Assembly: GCA_030428825.1 (NCBI GenBank)
Contig: JAUIEL010000132.1
Location: 1 to 12,260, forward strand
DNA: 12,260 nt
Reading direction: 5' to 3'
From: a bacterium
GTDB lineage: Bacteria; Planctomycetota; B15-G4; JADJEK01
The notes beneath the pieces are model-generated. The model did no database searches, was not told the DNA's origin, and was given only the letters and a program-made list of their open reading frames with translations. This document shows, one piece after another, positions 1 through 6,910 of the stretch; within the stretch, counting starts at the first letter, position 1; each line of letters begins with the position of its first letter. Position numbers and translations under genes: made by a program.

Positions 1-24
1 TCCACGACCTCGGCGAGCGTCGAA

Positions 25-240
25 TCACGACCGTCGCCCCGTCCGCGCGGGCTCCCCGAGCCGACCCACGGCGACGCCGAACGGGATCGCCGCGGCGATC
101 ACGGCGCCCGCCCGGCCCCTCGCTCCCCGCAGCCCGAAGAACGGGACGACGCCCTGCGACACGCTCCAGCCGCGAAGGAGATCCGTCGTGGTCAGGCCCA
201 TCCCCCGATGGTCGCCGCTTCGGTCGATCAGCCACGTCAC
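25..240 (-). CDS. small hypothetical protein, start uncertain (possible ATC start at 288)
   Basis: This is a 71-residue ORF if the GTG at 240-238 is the start; I do not recognise it. GC at third codon positions is about 90%, as in the neighbouring genes, and the reading (for example LIDRSGDHRGMGLTTTDLLR) looks like protein. There is one short hydrophobic stretch (about residues 44-60, AGAVIAAAIPFGVAVG) and a basic tail. No Shine-Dalgarno sequence precedes the GTG. The frame stays open upstream to the stop of the preceding gene at 310. A perfect AGGAGG (300-295) lies 6 bases before an in-frame ATC (288-286), which would give 87 residues. The gene is third in line after two membrane-protein genes on the same strand, so co-transcription is likely. 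Coding potential is moderately supported; start and function are unknown. Confidence 0.45.
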   Translation of the reverse strand: MTWLIDRSGDHRGMGLTTTDLLRGWSVSQGVVPFFGLRGARGRAGAVIAAAIPFGVAVGRLGEPARTGRRS

Positions 241-294
241 GGGCCGGTCACCGCCGCGGCGCCCCGCCGGCAGCGGATCGCTCCCGATGTCCGC

Positions 295-300
295 CCTCCT
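295..300 (-). promoter_or_regulatory. strong Shine-Dalgarno AGGAGG without a standard start codon
   Basis: The minus strand reads AGGAGG, then the 6-base spacer GCGGAC, then ATC. No ATG, GTG or TTG occurs at the correct distance in any frame. The site lies 10 bases past the stop codon of the upstream gene, where a ribosome-binding site for the next cistron would be expected. It suggests a rare ATC start, or an ATG-to-ATC change or error, for the ORF ending at 25. Confidence 0.5.
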
Positions 301-309
301 CCCGGCGCG

Positions 310-684
310 TCAACGGAGGAGGAGCCGGACGACGTGCTCGGCGTACTCGACCGGCCACGGACGCGTGTCGGGGAACTTGGCCTCGCAGCAGATGCCCCGC
401 GCGTCGAACCGGACCCGGAGGATGTCGTAGCCGTCGAACGGGTCGTCGGTCAGGTACAGGCTCCCGAGGTCCGCCTCCCCCAGCAGCGCCCGCACCTCGT
501 CCCGCGTCATCCCGACCAGCTCGTGCGACCGGCGCAGGTCGTCGAGCATCCCGTTCCGCTCGCGCCCGCCCCCTCGCTGCCAGGCCTCGGGATCGAACGG
601 CTCCCCACGCATCGCGATCGCCGCCACGACGGCCCCGAACAGGAGCGCCGCGAACCCGAACCATCGGTGGCGTGCGCGCATCAT
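310..684 (-). CDS. membrane-anchored small protein with BamE/SmpA-like motif
   Basis: This 124-residue protein starts at the first of two adjacent ATG codons (684 and 681). Residues 8-25 form one hydrophobic segment after a basic start (MMRARHRW), so it is probably a signal anchor with the rest outside the membrane. Residues 57-71 read LVGMTRDEVRALLGE and are followed by short beta-like stretches (DILRVRFDARGICCEAKF). This helix-then-beta pattern is typical of small BamE/SmpA-OmlA-fold proteins, but similarity is limited to the motif and there is no lipobox. Function cannot be given. It follows the 216-residue membrane protein by 22 bases and likely shares its transcript. The spacer has no strong Shine-Dalgarno sequence. 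I am confident it is a gene and much less sure of the fold. Confidence 0.8.
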   Translation of the reverse strand: MMRARHRWFGFAALLFGAVVAAIAMRGEPFDPEAWQRGGGRERNGMLDDLRRSHELVGMTRDEVRALLGEADLGSLYLTDDPFDGYDILRVRFDARGICCEAKFPDTRPWPVEYAEHVVRLLLR

Positions 685-706
685 CGTGTCGACCCGACGA
701 CGCGCG

Positions 707-1357
707 TCACGGCGCCGTCACCCGGAACCCCGGCAGGAGGCGATCGACCCACGCGAGCTCGAGGAACGCGACGGGGATCGGCGCCGCGAACAGGACGACC
801 AGCAGGACGATCCCGGGACGGCGGCGGCCGAGGGCGAGCGCTCCGAGCGCCGCGACCAGGAGCACTCCTTCGAGGAGGAGGAAGATCGGTCCGAACGCGT
901 GATCGCCGCCGAACCGGCGCTCGTACGAAGCGAGACGCGAGGTCCACGCGTCCAGTCCCCGCCGCGTCGACTCGGCGGTCGCACCGGTCGCCATGAGCAC
1001 GCGGGTCGAGTGGCTCAGGTTCCACCAGACGTGGCTCACCGGCGCGCCGTCCGCCTCGAACCGGTAGAACAGGCTCCCGGAGGAACCGGAGAGCCCCTCG
1101 GGAGCGACCCACCTCCCGTCGACGACCAGCGCCGTCTCCGTGCCGTCGAACCGCGCGGTGAGCGACTCCAGGGTGCGCGTCGCCGCCTCCGGCCCGTTGA
1201 TCTCCCGCAGCGCCTCCGACACCCCGCGCCAGCTCGCCCGCAGCTCCGCGATCGACAGCCGGACGGGGCCGATCGAGCGGCCGTCGGTCGCCGGGCCGGC
1301 GAGGGACCCGAGGGCGAGGAGGATGAGCGCGGCGAGACCCATGCACGCCATCGTCAC
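707..1357 (-). CDS. hypothetical membrane protein, three predicted TM segments
   Basis: I do not recognise this 216-residue protein. Residues about 4-21 are hydrophobic (signal peptide or TM1). Then comes a soluble portion of about 130 residues containing WWNLSHSTRVLMATGA, and two C-terminal membrane segments (about 156-177 and 182-203) separated by GRRRPG. The topology suggests an extracytoplasmic domain tethered by a hairpin of helices. The GTG at 1357 was chosen because GGAGG lies 10 bases before it; an ATG six bases further in is the alternative. It heads a minus-strand group with the 124-residue protein and the short ORF beyond it, and is separated from the aminotransferase gene by a 103-base gap with a hairpin. 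It is clearly coding; function is unknown. Confidence 0.8.
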   Translation of the reverse strand: MTMACMGLAALILLALGSLAGPATDGRSIGPVRLSIAELRASWRGVSEALREINGPEAATRTLESLTARFDGTETALVVDGRWVAPEGLSGSSGSLFYRFEADGAPVSHVWWNLSHSTRVLMATGATAESTRRGLDAWTSRLASYERRFGGDHAFGPIFLLLEGVLLVAALGALALGRRRPGIVLLVVLFAAPIPVAFLELAWVDRLLPGFRVTAP

Positions 1358-1397
1358 GGGCCCCGACCCTCCGGGCGGTACGCTGCGGGCGTCCGCG

Positions 1398-1413
1398 TCC
1401 CCTTCGGAGGGGA
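1398..1413 (-). terminator. 6-bp perfect hairpin between two minus-strand genes
   Basis: TCCCCT (1398-1403) and AGGGGA (1408-1413) are perfect inverted copies around a 4-base loop. The hairpin lies 47 bases past the aminotransferase stop codon and 40 bases before the next gene. There is no T-run on the minus strand, so it is at best a partial or factor-assisted terminator, and it could be a leader element for the downstream gene. Confidence 0.35.
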
Positions 1414-1460
1414 GCGATGTGCGGTCGGCGTGCGTGGTCCGCCACCCGGGCGCCGCGTGC

Positions 1461-2714
1461 CTACGCCGACCTCCCGGCCGCGACGTCCGCCCGGTACTCG
1501 TCCAGGACCCGTCCGAGGAGCGCGACGTCCGACTCGAACGTCTCGGGGAGCAGGGGGCCGAAGGAGAAGCGGAACCAGTTCGCGTACGGCGACACGTAGG
1601 CGGGGTCCTTGTCGTGGGGTCGCGCCATGTCGCAGTCCTTCCCCTCGAGGATCGCGGCGCCGTGCGCGAACAGGCGCCGGTTCAGCTCGCCGGCGTTCAG
1701 GCCGTCCGGCAGCTTCATCCAGTGGTAGAAGCCCCCGTCGCCGGTGAAGACCTCGAGCCCCATCCGCTCGAACGCCTCGCCGTAGCGGGCGCGCTGCCGG
1801 CCGTAGTGCCGGTCCACCGCGTCGCGCGCCCGGGCGACGCGCTCCGGCTCGAGGAGCTCGACGGCGTAACGCTGCGAGGGGTGGCTCACGCCGCCCATGC
1901 CGAAGCTGGAGTAGTTCGAGAGCGTCTCGACGTTCTTCCGGCTCGCGACGATCCAGCCGATGCGGATGCCGGGGCTCTGCAGCCCCTTGGTGCAGGCGCC
2001 CGCGAGGAAGACGTTGCTGTCGTCGAGGTCCTTCACGTACCGGATGCCGCTGACCCCCTTCGAGTGGTGGTACATCTCGTACGCCTCGTCGAGCAGGATG
2101 CCGTTGCCCGGCCGCTCGGCCATCGCGACCAGCTCCTCCAGCTCGGCCCCGTGGCGGGTGTGCCCCGTCGGGTTGCCGGGGTTGGAGAGGACCGGGAACA
2201 GGTGGGTCTTGTGGTTCAGGCCCGCCCGATCGAAGTAGGCCGAGTTGGGCGGATGGAAGCCGTTCTCCTCGGTGAACGGCACGACCCGCCAGCTCGTGTC
2301 GGTCTGCGTCAGGATGTCGAGGTACGCCGGCCACTCGGCGTTGCCGATGCGCACCTCGACGTGCTTCTTCAGGAACGCGAGGACCGTGTAGATCCCGGGG
2401 CGGCCGCCGGCGAACACCATCACGTTCTCCGGCGCGATGCGGGAGCCGTAGAACGAGTTGTAGTGCCCGGCGATCGCCTCCCGCAGCTCCGGGAGCCCCC
2501 ACGCCTTCGGGTAGAAGCGGTCCGTCCAGGTCACCTCGACGCGGCTCGGGAGCGGCGGTCCCCCCTCCAGCTGCGTGGTCAGCGGGAACCCCTGCGACCA
2601 CGGGTGCGTCCCCTCGGACCCCATGAACTCCCCGAAGCGGTCGCGGAAGGCGTAGAGGGTCTCGTAGATGCCCATCGGCGGGCAGTCGTCGGACAGGAAG
2701 GACTCGCGTCGCAT
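1461..2714 (-). CDS. class I/II PLP-dependent aminotransferase (fold type I)
   Basis: This 417-residue cytoplasmic enzyme should transfer amino groups between an amino acid and a 2-oxo acid using pyridoxal phosphate. Signature residues are all visible: SNPGNPTG (177-184) for substrate binding, DEAY (209-212) for the cofactor ring, the Schiff-base lysine K243 in ACTKGLQSPG, R251 in GIRIGW for the phosphate, and a carboxylate-binding arginine R382 in NWFRFSFG. Length is normal for the family. The substrate cannot be read from the sequence; the family includes aspartate, alanine and valine-pyruvate type enzymes. The ATG at 2714 gives the longest form, but Met14 (MGIYETLYAFRDRFG) is where family-like sequence begins and could be the true start; neither has a good Shine-Dalgarno sequence. 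The gene lies 108 bases downstream of the glycoside hydrolase gene on the same strand. Confidence 0.9.
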   Translation of the reverse strand: MRRESFLSDDCPPMGIYETLYAFRDRFGEFMGSEGTHPWSQGFPLTTQLEGGPPLPSRVEVTWTDRFYPKAWGLPELREAIAGHYNSFYGSRIAPENVMVFAGGRPGIYTVLAFLKKHVEVRIGNAEWPAYLDILTQTDTSWRVVPFTEENGFHPPNSAYFDRAGLNHKTHLFPVLSNPGNPTGHTRHGAELEELVAMAERPGNGILLDEAYEMYHHSKGVSGIRYVKDLDDSNVFLAGACTKGLQSPGIRIGWIVASRKNVETLSNYSSFGMGGVSHPSQRYAVELLEPERVARARDAVDRHYGRQRARYGEAFERMGLEVFTGDGGFYHWMKLPDGLNAGELNRRLFAHGAAILEGKDCDMARPHDKDPAYVSPYANWFRFSFGPLLPETFESDVALLGRVLDEYRADVAAGRSA

Positions 2715-2822
2715 GAGATGGGGTACCTGGGGAACGGGGCCGAGCGAAGAGGACGGGCGGCCGGCCCGGACGGGCTCGGACCAGCGACCGAGGGAGCAGC
2801 GTACCGCGTCGCGCCCCGTCCC

Positions 2823-3896
2823 TCACCGCTCCCGCGCCACGACGCGCGCCCACTCGCCGCGGTGGACCCAGCGCGGTCGCTCCAGCTCGGTCCGCCAGCG
2901 ATCGAGGAGGGGCGGGCTGCGGTGCACGCGCGCGTCGCCCCAGTTCGAGAACCGCTTCAGCCGGCGCCAGTCGATCGGCATCAGCGCGACCGCCTTGATC
3001 TCCGGGTGGCGGTCGAGCAGCGTGACGAGCGGCTCGAACCACGCCTCCCAGATCGCGGCCGCACGGGCACCGTCCGGGTCGTCCTCCGGCCCGGGGACGA
3101 CGTGACCGAACGGCGTCGTCTCGCCGACGAGGACCGGCTTCCCGCGGCGCCGCGCCTCGGCCAGCAGCTCGGCGGTGACGGTCCCCCGCCGCTCGAACGT
3201 CTCGGCGCGGAACAGATCGATCCCGAACCAGTCGACGTACGCGTCGCCCGGGTACCACCGCGTCGCCCCCCGCGCGTCCGTCTCGAAGATGCGGGAGTCC
3301 CCCTGCGGCTCGACGCACCAGACGAACGCCACGTCCTCGACGCCCGCGGCGCGGAGCCGGTCGACGACCTTTCGGTACGCGCGCGGGAAGAACGTCGGGT
3401 GGTGGCCGTTCCACGCGCCGTTCACCTCGCCGCCGATCCGGAGCAGGACCGGAACGCCCCCACGCCGGAGCACGGCCGCGAGCGCGTCGATCTCGTCGTC
3501 GTACTCGTCGGTCTCGGCGACCCGCCGGTCGATCCCGGTCTCGAACCGACGGGCGCCGACGATCCGGAACCCGAGGCTCAGGTTCAGGAGCTTCCCCTCG
3601 CGGGCGAGGCGGTCGAGGTTCCCCTCCAGCATCGAGAGGACGGCGTCCCACGGGCGCACGTCGCCGAGGCCGACCCAGACGTTCTCGCCCGCGGGCTCGA
3701 GGGCCGGGCCGAGGCGACGCGCGTATCCGGAGCCCTCCGCGGGCTGGCCGATCTGGCCGACGAGATGCAGGACGCGTCCGTCCGGCGGCTCGAGCGGGGC
3801 GCGCGGGCGCGGGGGCGCGGCGACACCGGCGCAGCACGGGAGCGGCGCCAGCAGGACGGACGCCAGGGCGAGGACGGGACGGCGGGGTCGGCGCAC
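2823..3896 (-). CDS. secreted glycoside hydrolase, GH26-like (clan GH-A TIM barrel)
   Basis: This 357-residue exported enzyme probably cleaves a beta-linked polysaccharide (GH26 members act on mannans and related glucans; the substrate here is an inference). Residues 1-24 form a signal peptide (basic MRRPRR, then a hydrophobic stretch); cysteines 21-22 do not form a convincing lipobox. The barrel contains LRIGGEVNGAWNGH (152-165), where E157 fits the catalytic acid/base, WYPGDAYVDWFGID (214-227), a typical GH26 stretch, and PVLVGETTPFG (254-264), where E259 fits the nucleophile. In classical GH26 enzymes a His precedes the acid/base Glu; here it is Gly. The GTG at 3896 was chosen because AAGGAG lies 7 bases upstream and the signal peptide begins there; the open frame further upstream is antisense to the next gene. 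A divergent gene starts at 4133. Confidence 0.8.
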   Translation of the reverse strand: MRRPRRPVLALASVLLAPLPCCAGVAAPPRPRAPLEPPDGRVLHLVGQIGQPAEGSGYARRLGPALEPAGENVWVGLGDVRPWDAVLSMLEGNLDRLAREGKLLNLSLGFRIVGARRFETGIDRRVAETDEYDDEIDALAAVLRRGGVPVLLRIGGEVNGAWNGHHPTFFPRAYRKVVDRLRAAGVEDVAFVWCVEPQGDSRIFETDARGATRWYPGDAYVDWFGIDLFRAETFERRGTVTAELLAEARRRGKPVLVGETTPFGHVVPGPEDDPDGARAAAIWEAWFEPLVTLLDRHPEIKAVALMPIDWRRLKRFSNWGDARVHRSPPLLDRWRTELERPRWVHRGEWARVVARER

Positions 3897-3951
3897 GGGG
3901 ACGCTCCTTCGCGAGGGAGGTCGACCCACGGTAGCAGACGGGTCGGCGTCG

Positions 3952-3984
3952 CTCCTCGCGGGACGATCGGGCTCGAACGAGGAG
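3952..3984. repeat. 7-bp inverted repeat in divergent intergenic region
   Basis: CTCCTCG (3952-3958) and CGAGGAG (3978-3984) are perfect inverted copies 19 bases apart. They lie between the divergent starts of the glycoside hydrolase (3896) and the 172-residue protein (4133). A second pair, CGGGAC (3959-3964) and GTCCCG (3984-3989), overlaps the first in crossed order. The pair could be an operator, but short repeats are frequent in such GC-rich DNA. The rest of the 236-base gap (3897-4132) shows no convincing promoter. Confidence 0.25.
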
Positions 3985-4132
3985 TCCCGTCGTACGATGC
4001 GTCGCTCGCGCGCCGCCGCGCCCCCCGGGAGTTCGACCCGATGCGACAGCCGACGCCCCCGCACCTCCTCACGCGGCCCCTCCCGGCCACCTTCGAGCGG
4101 TCGTCCCCCCCCGTCCAGACGGGAGGCGACCG

Positions 4133-4651
4133 GTGACCGACCCGTCGACGGCCGAACTCCTCGCCCTCCGCGCGCTCGAGCGGACGGCCGACGGGCGATG
4201 GGTCGCGTGGGCGGTCGCGCGGCTCGCCGACGGGGACGACTCGCCCGCGCTCCGCCGACTCGCCGCCGAGTCCCCGCCGTTCCATCACTTCGAGATCCGG
4301 GAGCTGACGGATCGAGCGTTCGCCGAGCGCGGGCTCGACCGGGTGACGCCCGACGAGGCGATCCGATCCTGGGTCCGCGAGCTGCTCGAGGAGATGCTCG
4401 GCGGCCGGCGCGAGCGGCTCGACACGCTCCGGACGATCGCCGCCCTCTTCGACGAACACCCCGACCGGGACCGGGCGGACGAACTCCACGAGCTCTGGCT
4501 CCTCGCCCACGCGGTCGCGGACCTGGAGGACGCCGGCGACCAGCACTACGTCCCGGACCTGGACCTCGAGGATTGCGACGCGCGGGTGCGCGAGATCGCG
4601 CTCCGGTGGCTGCGCACGCACGGCGGCGCCGGGGCCGATCGCCTCGACTGA
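4133..4651 (+). CDS. hypothetical acidic soluble protein
   Basis: I do not recognise this 172-residue protein. It is rich in Leu, Ala, Asp, Glu and Arg, has no signal peptide or membrane segment, and appears mostly helical, suggesting a cytoplasmic helical-bundle protein. One short distinctive region is SPPFHHFEIRELTDRAFAER (47-66); the C-terminus ends in WLRTHGGAGADRLD. The GTG start at 4133 is supported by GGGAGG eight bases upstream. It is the first plus-strand gene after the divergent glycoside hydrolase and precedes the HDOD gene by 215 bases. A hairpin right after its stop codon suggests it is transcribed alone. No function is proposed. Confidence 0.75.
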   Translation: MTDPSTAELLALRALERTADGRWVAWAVARLADGDDSPALRRLAAESPPFHHFEIRELTDRAFAERGLDRVTPDEAIRSWVRELLEEMLGGRRERLDTLRTIAALFDEHPDRDRADELHELWLLAHAVADLEDAGDQHYVPDLDLEDCDARVREIALRWLRTHGGAGADRLD

Positions 4652-4656
4652 GCCGA

Positions 4657-4680
4657 GTTCGGCCGCGGCGGACGCCGAAC
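4657..4680 (+). terminator. 7-bp hairpin just after the 172-residue gene
   Basis: GTTCGGC (4657-4663) and GCCGAAC (4674-4680) form a perfect 7-bp stem with a 10-base loop, starting 6 bases after the stop codon. The position suits a terminator. There is no T-run, so it would have to act with a factor or only protect the mRNA end. Confidence 0.45.
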
Positions 4681-4716
4681 CGAGGTGAACGCCCGATGCA
4701 GAAACGAAGCACCGAT

Positions 4717-4747
4717 GCCGATCGGAGGGGAAGACCGTTCGATCGGC
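4717..4747 (+). promoter_or_regulatory. 8-bp inverted repeat upstream of the HDOD gene
   Basis: GCCGATCG (4717-4724) and CGATCGGC (4740-4747) are a perfect 8-bp inverted pair around a 15-base loop that contains GAGGGGAAG. The pair ends 119 bases before the HDOD start codon. It could be an operator for a dimeric regulator or a hairpin in the leader transcript. No promoter elements could be assigned. Confidence 0.35.
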
Positions 4748-4866
4748 GGTGACGGCCCGGGTGCCGCTCGCTACCGTCGAGGGTCCGGTGCTCGGCCCCC
4801 GCGGCGGCCGTCCGGGTCGAGGGGCGGCGAGAAGGCCCCTTCGGTCACGAGGGGAGGAGGCCGACG

Positions 4867-5745
4867 ATGATCGATGTCGACGAGCTCGTCGCGTCCGTGC
4901 GGACGCTCGCGCCGTTTCCGCAGAGTTCCGCCCGGATCGTGTCGCTCCTCAGCGCCCCGACGTTCGAGGTCGGCGCGGTGACGGACGTGATCGAGCGCGA
5001 CCCCGCCCTCACGGCGACGCTGCTGAAGCTCGCGAACTCCGCGATGTACGCCGCGAGCTCGCCGATCGCCACGGTCCGGAGCGCGGTCGTGCGGCTCGGC
5101 TCCGGACCGGTGCTGCTGCTGGCGGTCTCCGCCGCCACGTCGCGCGCGCTGAAGGAGCCGCTCCCGGCGTACGACCTCGCCGCCGGCGATCTCTGGAAGC
5201 GCGCGGTCACCACCTCGACCTCCGCCGAGCTGATCGGCCGCCACGCGAGAGGCGTGCTCCCGCCGGAGACGACGACGGTCGCGCTGCTGCTCGACATCGG
5301 GAAGATCCTCCTCGCCCCGTTCCTCGGCGACGAGGTCCTCGACGCCCTCCGCGAGGAGAGCGCCCACCCGGACGGCGCGTTCGACTGGCGCGCCGAACAG
5401 GCGGTCCTGTCGGTGCACCACGCCGAGATCGGCGCCCGGATGGCGCGCCAGTGGGACCTCCCGGCGACGATCGTGGAGGGGATCCGCCTCCAGCACCAGC
5501 CCGGCGTCGCCCCCGTGCGCGCGCCCGACGCCGTCCCCGGGGTGCATCCGAGCGAGTTCGCGCGCCTCTGCGACGTCGTGCACGTCGCCGGCGCCCTCGG
5601 GCACCGCCTCGCCGCCGACGCCGATCGCCGCGGCCTCGACGACCTCGGGGTCGACCCGGAGGCGCTCCGCCGGCTCGACCTGGACGACGCCGCGCTCGGC
5701 GCCGTCGCGGAGGAGGTCGAGCAGAAGACGCACGACCTCCTCTGA
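4867..5745 (+). CDS. HDOD domain signalling protein
   Basis: This 292-residue cytoplasmic protein is a single HDOD domain, a relative of HD phosphohydrolases usually used in signalling rather than catalysis. Residues 1-110 hold the start of the fold, with LAPFPQSSARIVSLLS, the typical LLKLANSAMYAASSPI (52-67) and VRLGS. The segment VALLLDIGKILLAPF (138-152) sits where HD enzymes have a His-Asp pair; here the His is replaced by Leu, so metal-dependent hydrolysis is unlikely. HHAEIGARMARQWDLPATIV (184-203) and the following IRLQHQP complete the domain. No other output domain is attached. The ATG at 4867 has GGAGGAGG six bases upstream. It is probably transcribed alone, with an inverted repeat in the leader and a convergent neighbour downstream. 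The partner and signal are unknown. Confidence 0.9.
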   Translation: MIDVDELVASVRTLAPFPQSSARIVSLLSAPTFEVGAVTDVIERDPALTATLLKLANSAMYAASSPIATVRSAVVRLGSGPVLLLAVSAATSRALKEPLPAYDLAAGDLWKRAVTTSTSAELIGRHARGVLPPETTTVALLLDIGKILLAPFLGDEVLDALREESAHPDGAFDWRAEQAVLSVHHAEIGARMARQWDLPATIVEGIRLQHQPGVAPVRAPDAVPGVHPSEFARLCDVVHVAGALGHRLAADADRRGLDDLGVDPEALRRLDLDDAALGAVAEEVEQKTHDLL

Positions 5746-5750
5746 GGCGT

Positions 5751-5776
5751 GGGGAGGGAATGCGCCTTCCGGCCCC
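5751..5776. terminator. hairpin between convergent genes (candidate bidirectional terminator)
   Basis: GGGG (5751-5754) pairs with CCCC (5773-5776) and GGAA (5757-5760) with TTCC (5767-5770), with a 2x2 internal loop and a 6-base apical loop. It fills the 49-base gap between the stop codons of the HDOD gene (+) and the FG-GAP gene (-). There is no T-run on either strand, so the terminator role is inferred from position. Confidence 0.4.
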
Positions 5777-5794
5777 CCGTCCGCTCCGCCGCCG

Positions 5795-6910
5795 TCAGTT
5801 CGGAGTCGTCAGCAGCCCGTTGCTCCCGACGAAGCCGAGGGGGGCGGTCGCGTCGGCGACGAACGCCTGGAAGACGAGCGCGCCGCCGGCGAACGCCGGC
5901 GGCATCGGCAGGTACGCGCTGAACACGCCGAGTCCGGGAGTCGCCGGTCCGAACGTCACGAACGGGAGCGTCGGTCCGGTCAGACCGACCCACGCGCGGC
6001 AGCCCGGCGCGATCGTCTGGCTCGACGTGAACGTGGTGTCGACGATCAAGAGCCCCGGCGCTCCGCCCGCGACGTCCGTGAGCTGCAGGACGCCCGCGCC
6101 GGCCGGCGTCAGGCATCCGACCAGGTCGAGCGTCGGAGGGACGCCGGTCGCCCCGACGCAGCCCGGGAGGTCGACGAACTCGTCCCAGCAGTGCGACGAG
6201 TAGACGTACGCGAGCCCCTGGTTCGAGCCGCTCCACGTCCCGGCCGGTTCGCCGATCACGAAGTCGGGGCGCGAATCGCCGTTCACGTCGCCGACCTCCG
6301 CCATCGCCGCCCCGAACTGGTCGAACGAGTCGGTGCTGAACACCTTGAAGACCGTCGCCCCGGACGCGCCCGACAGCGCGCTCACGCTGCTGGTCTGGTT
6401 CGGGGTGGCGAGGTCGACGTTCGCGCTGGCGAGGAGGTCGGTCACGCCGTCGCCGTTCGCGTCGCTCCGCCGGACGAGGTCCTGCCCGAAGCGGCCGGCG
6501 GGCGTGCCGCCGAGGGCCGTCCAGAGGAGCCCGCCGCCGGCGCCGGAGAACGCCCGTACGCGTCCGAGGTTCGACTGGAACCACGAGTCCCCCACCGCGA
6601 GGTCCGGAACGCCGTCCCCGTCGACGTCGTCGAGCAGCTCGATCGCCGCCAACCGCTGGCCGGGGACCGGTCCGGTCGCGAACGTCAGGATCGTCGCCCC
6701 CGAACCTCCCGAGACGAGGTCGACGTTCCCTTGGAAGTCGCGCAGGATCAGCACGTCGGGGACGCCGTCGAGATCGACGTCCTCCCCGCCGCGAACCCGC
6801 CGCGCCGGCCCGCCGATCGTCGCGAGCGCGCCTCCGTGGGCGCCCGACCGGACGACGACGACCCGTCCGACCGGGTCGAGCTCCGCGTCCTCGACCTCGA
6901 TCCGCGGCAC
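5795..6910 (-). CDS. FG-GAP/VCBS repeat protein with C-terminal SNGL-type domain, 5' end apparently missing
   Basis: Four calcium-binding FG-GAP motifs are visible: DVDLDGVPD (44-52), DVDGDGVPD (95-103), DANGDGVTD (150-158) and DVNGDSRPD (208-216), each followed by a hydrophobic strand, numbering from the GTG at 6910. They would form part of a beta-propeller of integrin-alpha type, usually exported. From C251 a separate C-terminal domain begins (CVGATGVPPTLDL) and ends in LVFQAF...GSNGLLTTPN, matching the ends of the two other exported proteins in this window. Family members normally begin with a signal peptide and have up to seven repeats; here no signal peptide exists and the frame upstream of about 6870 turns into the antisense of another gene. 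The GTG at 6910 is only the most upstream plausible start and has no Shine-Dalgarno sequence. The gene is probably a 5'-truncated remnant; its role is unknown. Confidence 0.7.
   Translation of the reverse strand: MPRIEVEDAELDPVGRVVVVRSGAHGGALATIGGPARRVRGGEDVDLDGVPDVLILRDFQGNVDLVSGGSGATILTFATGPVPGQRLAAIELLDDVDGDGVPDLAVGDSWFQSNLGRVRAFSGAGGGLLWTALGGTPAGRFGQDLVRRSDANGDGVTDLLASANVDLATPNQTSSVSALSGASGATVFKVFSTDSFDQFGAAMAEVGDVNGDSRPDFVIGEPAGTWSGSNQGLAYVYSSHCWDEFVDLPGCVGATGVPPTLDLVGCLTPAGAGVLQLTDVAGGAPGLLIVDTTFTSSQTIAPGCRAWVGLTGPTLPFVTFGPATPGLGVFSAYLPMPPAFAGGALVFQAFVADATAPLGFVGSNGLLTTPN

Noticed and set aside
1..24. Possible start of another minus-strand gene beyond the left edge (reads STLAEVV in one frame)
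   Set aside because: Too short to support, with no start codon or ribosome-binding site inside the window.
3952..3989. H-type pseudoknot suggested by two crossed inverted pairs
   Set aside because: The connecting loops would be zero bases long, which cannot span the stems, so only one pair can form at a time.
1140..4136. A 998-residue open frame on the plus strand
   Set aside because: It runs antisense to the aminotransferase and GH26-like genes, has a shadow-type composition (runs of R, V, A, D, P) and no domain; long antisense frames are expected at this GC content.
3897..4712. Upstream extension of the GH26-like frame giving a 629-residue protein
   Set aside because: The extension is antisense to the 4133-4651 gene, is R/P-rich, and the internal GTG at 3896 has both a ribosome-binding site and a signal peptide.
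4685..4870. A 61-codon plus-strand ORF ending in a 4-base overlap with the HDOD start (ATGA)
   Set aside because: The overlap is attractive, but the protein is low-complexity R/G/S/P, its GTG start has no good ribosome-binding site, and the region holds inverted repeats typical of a leader.
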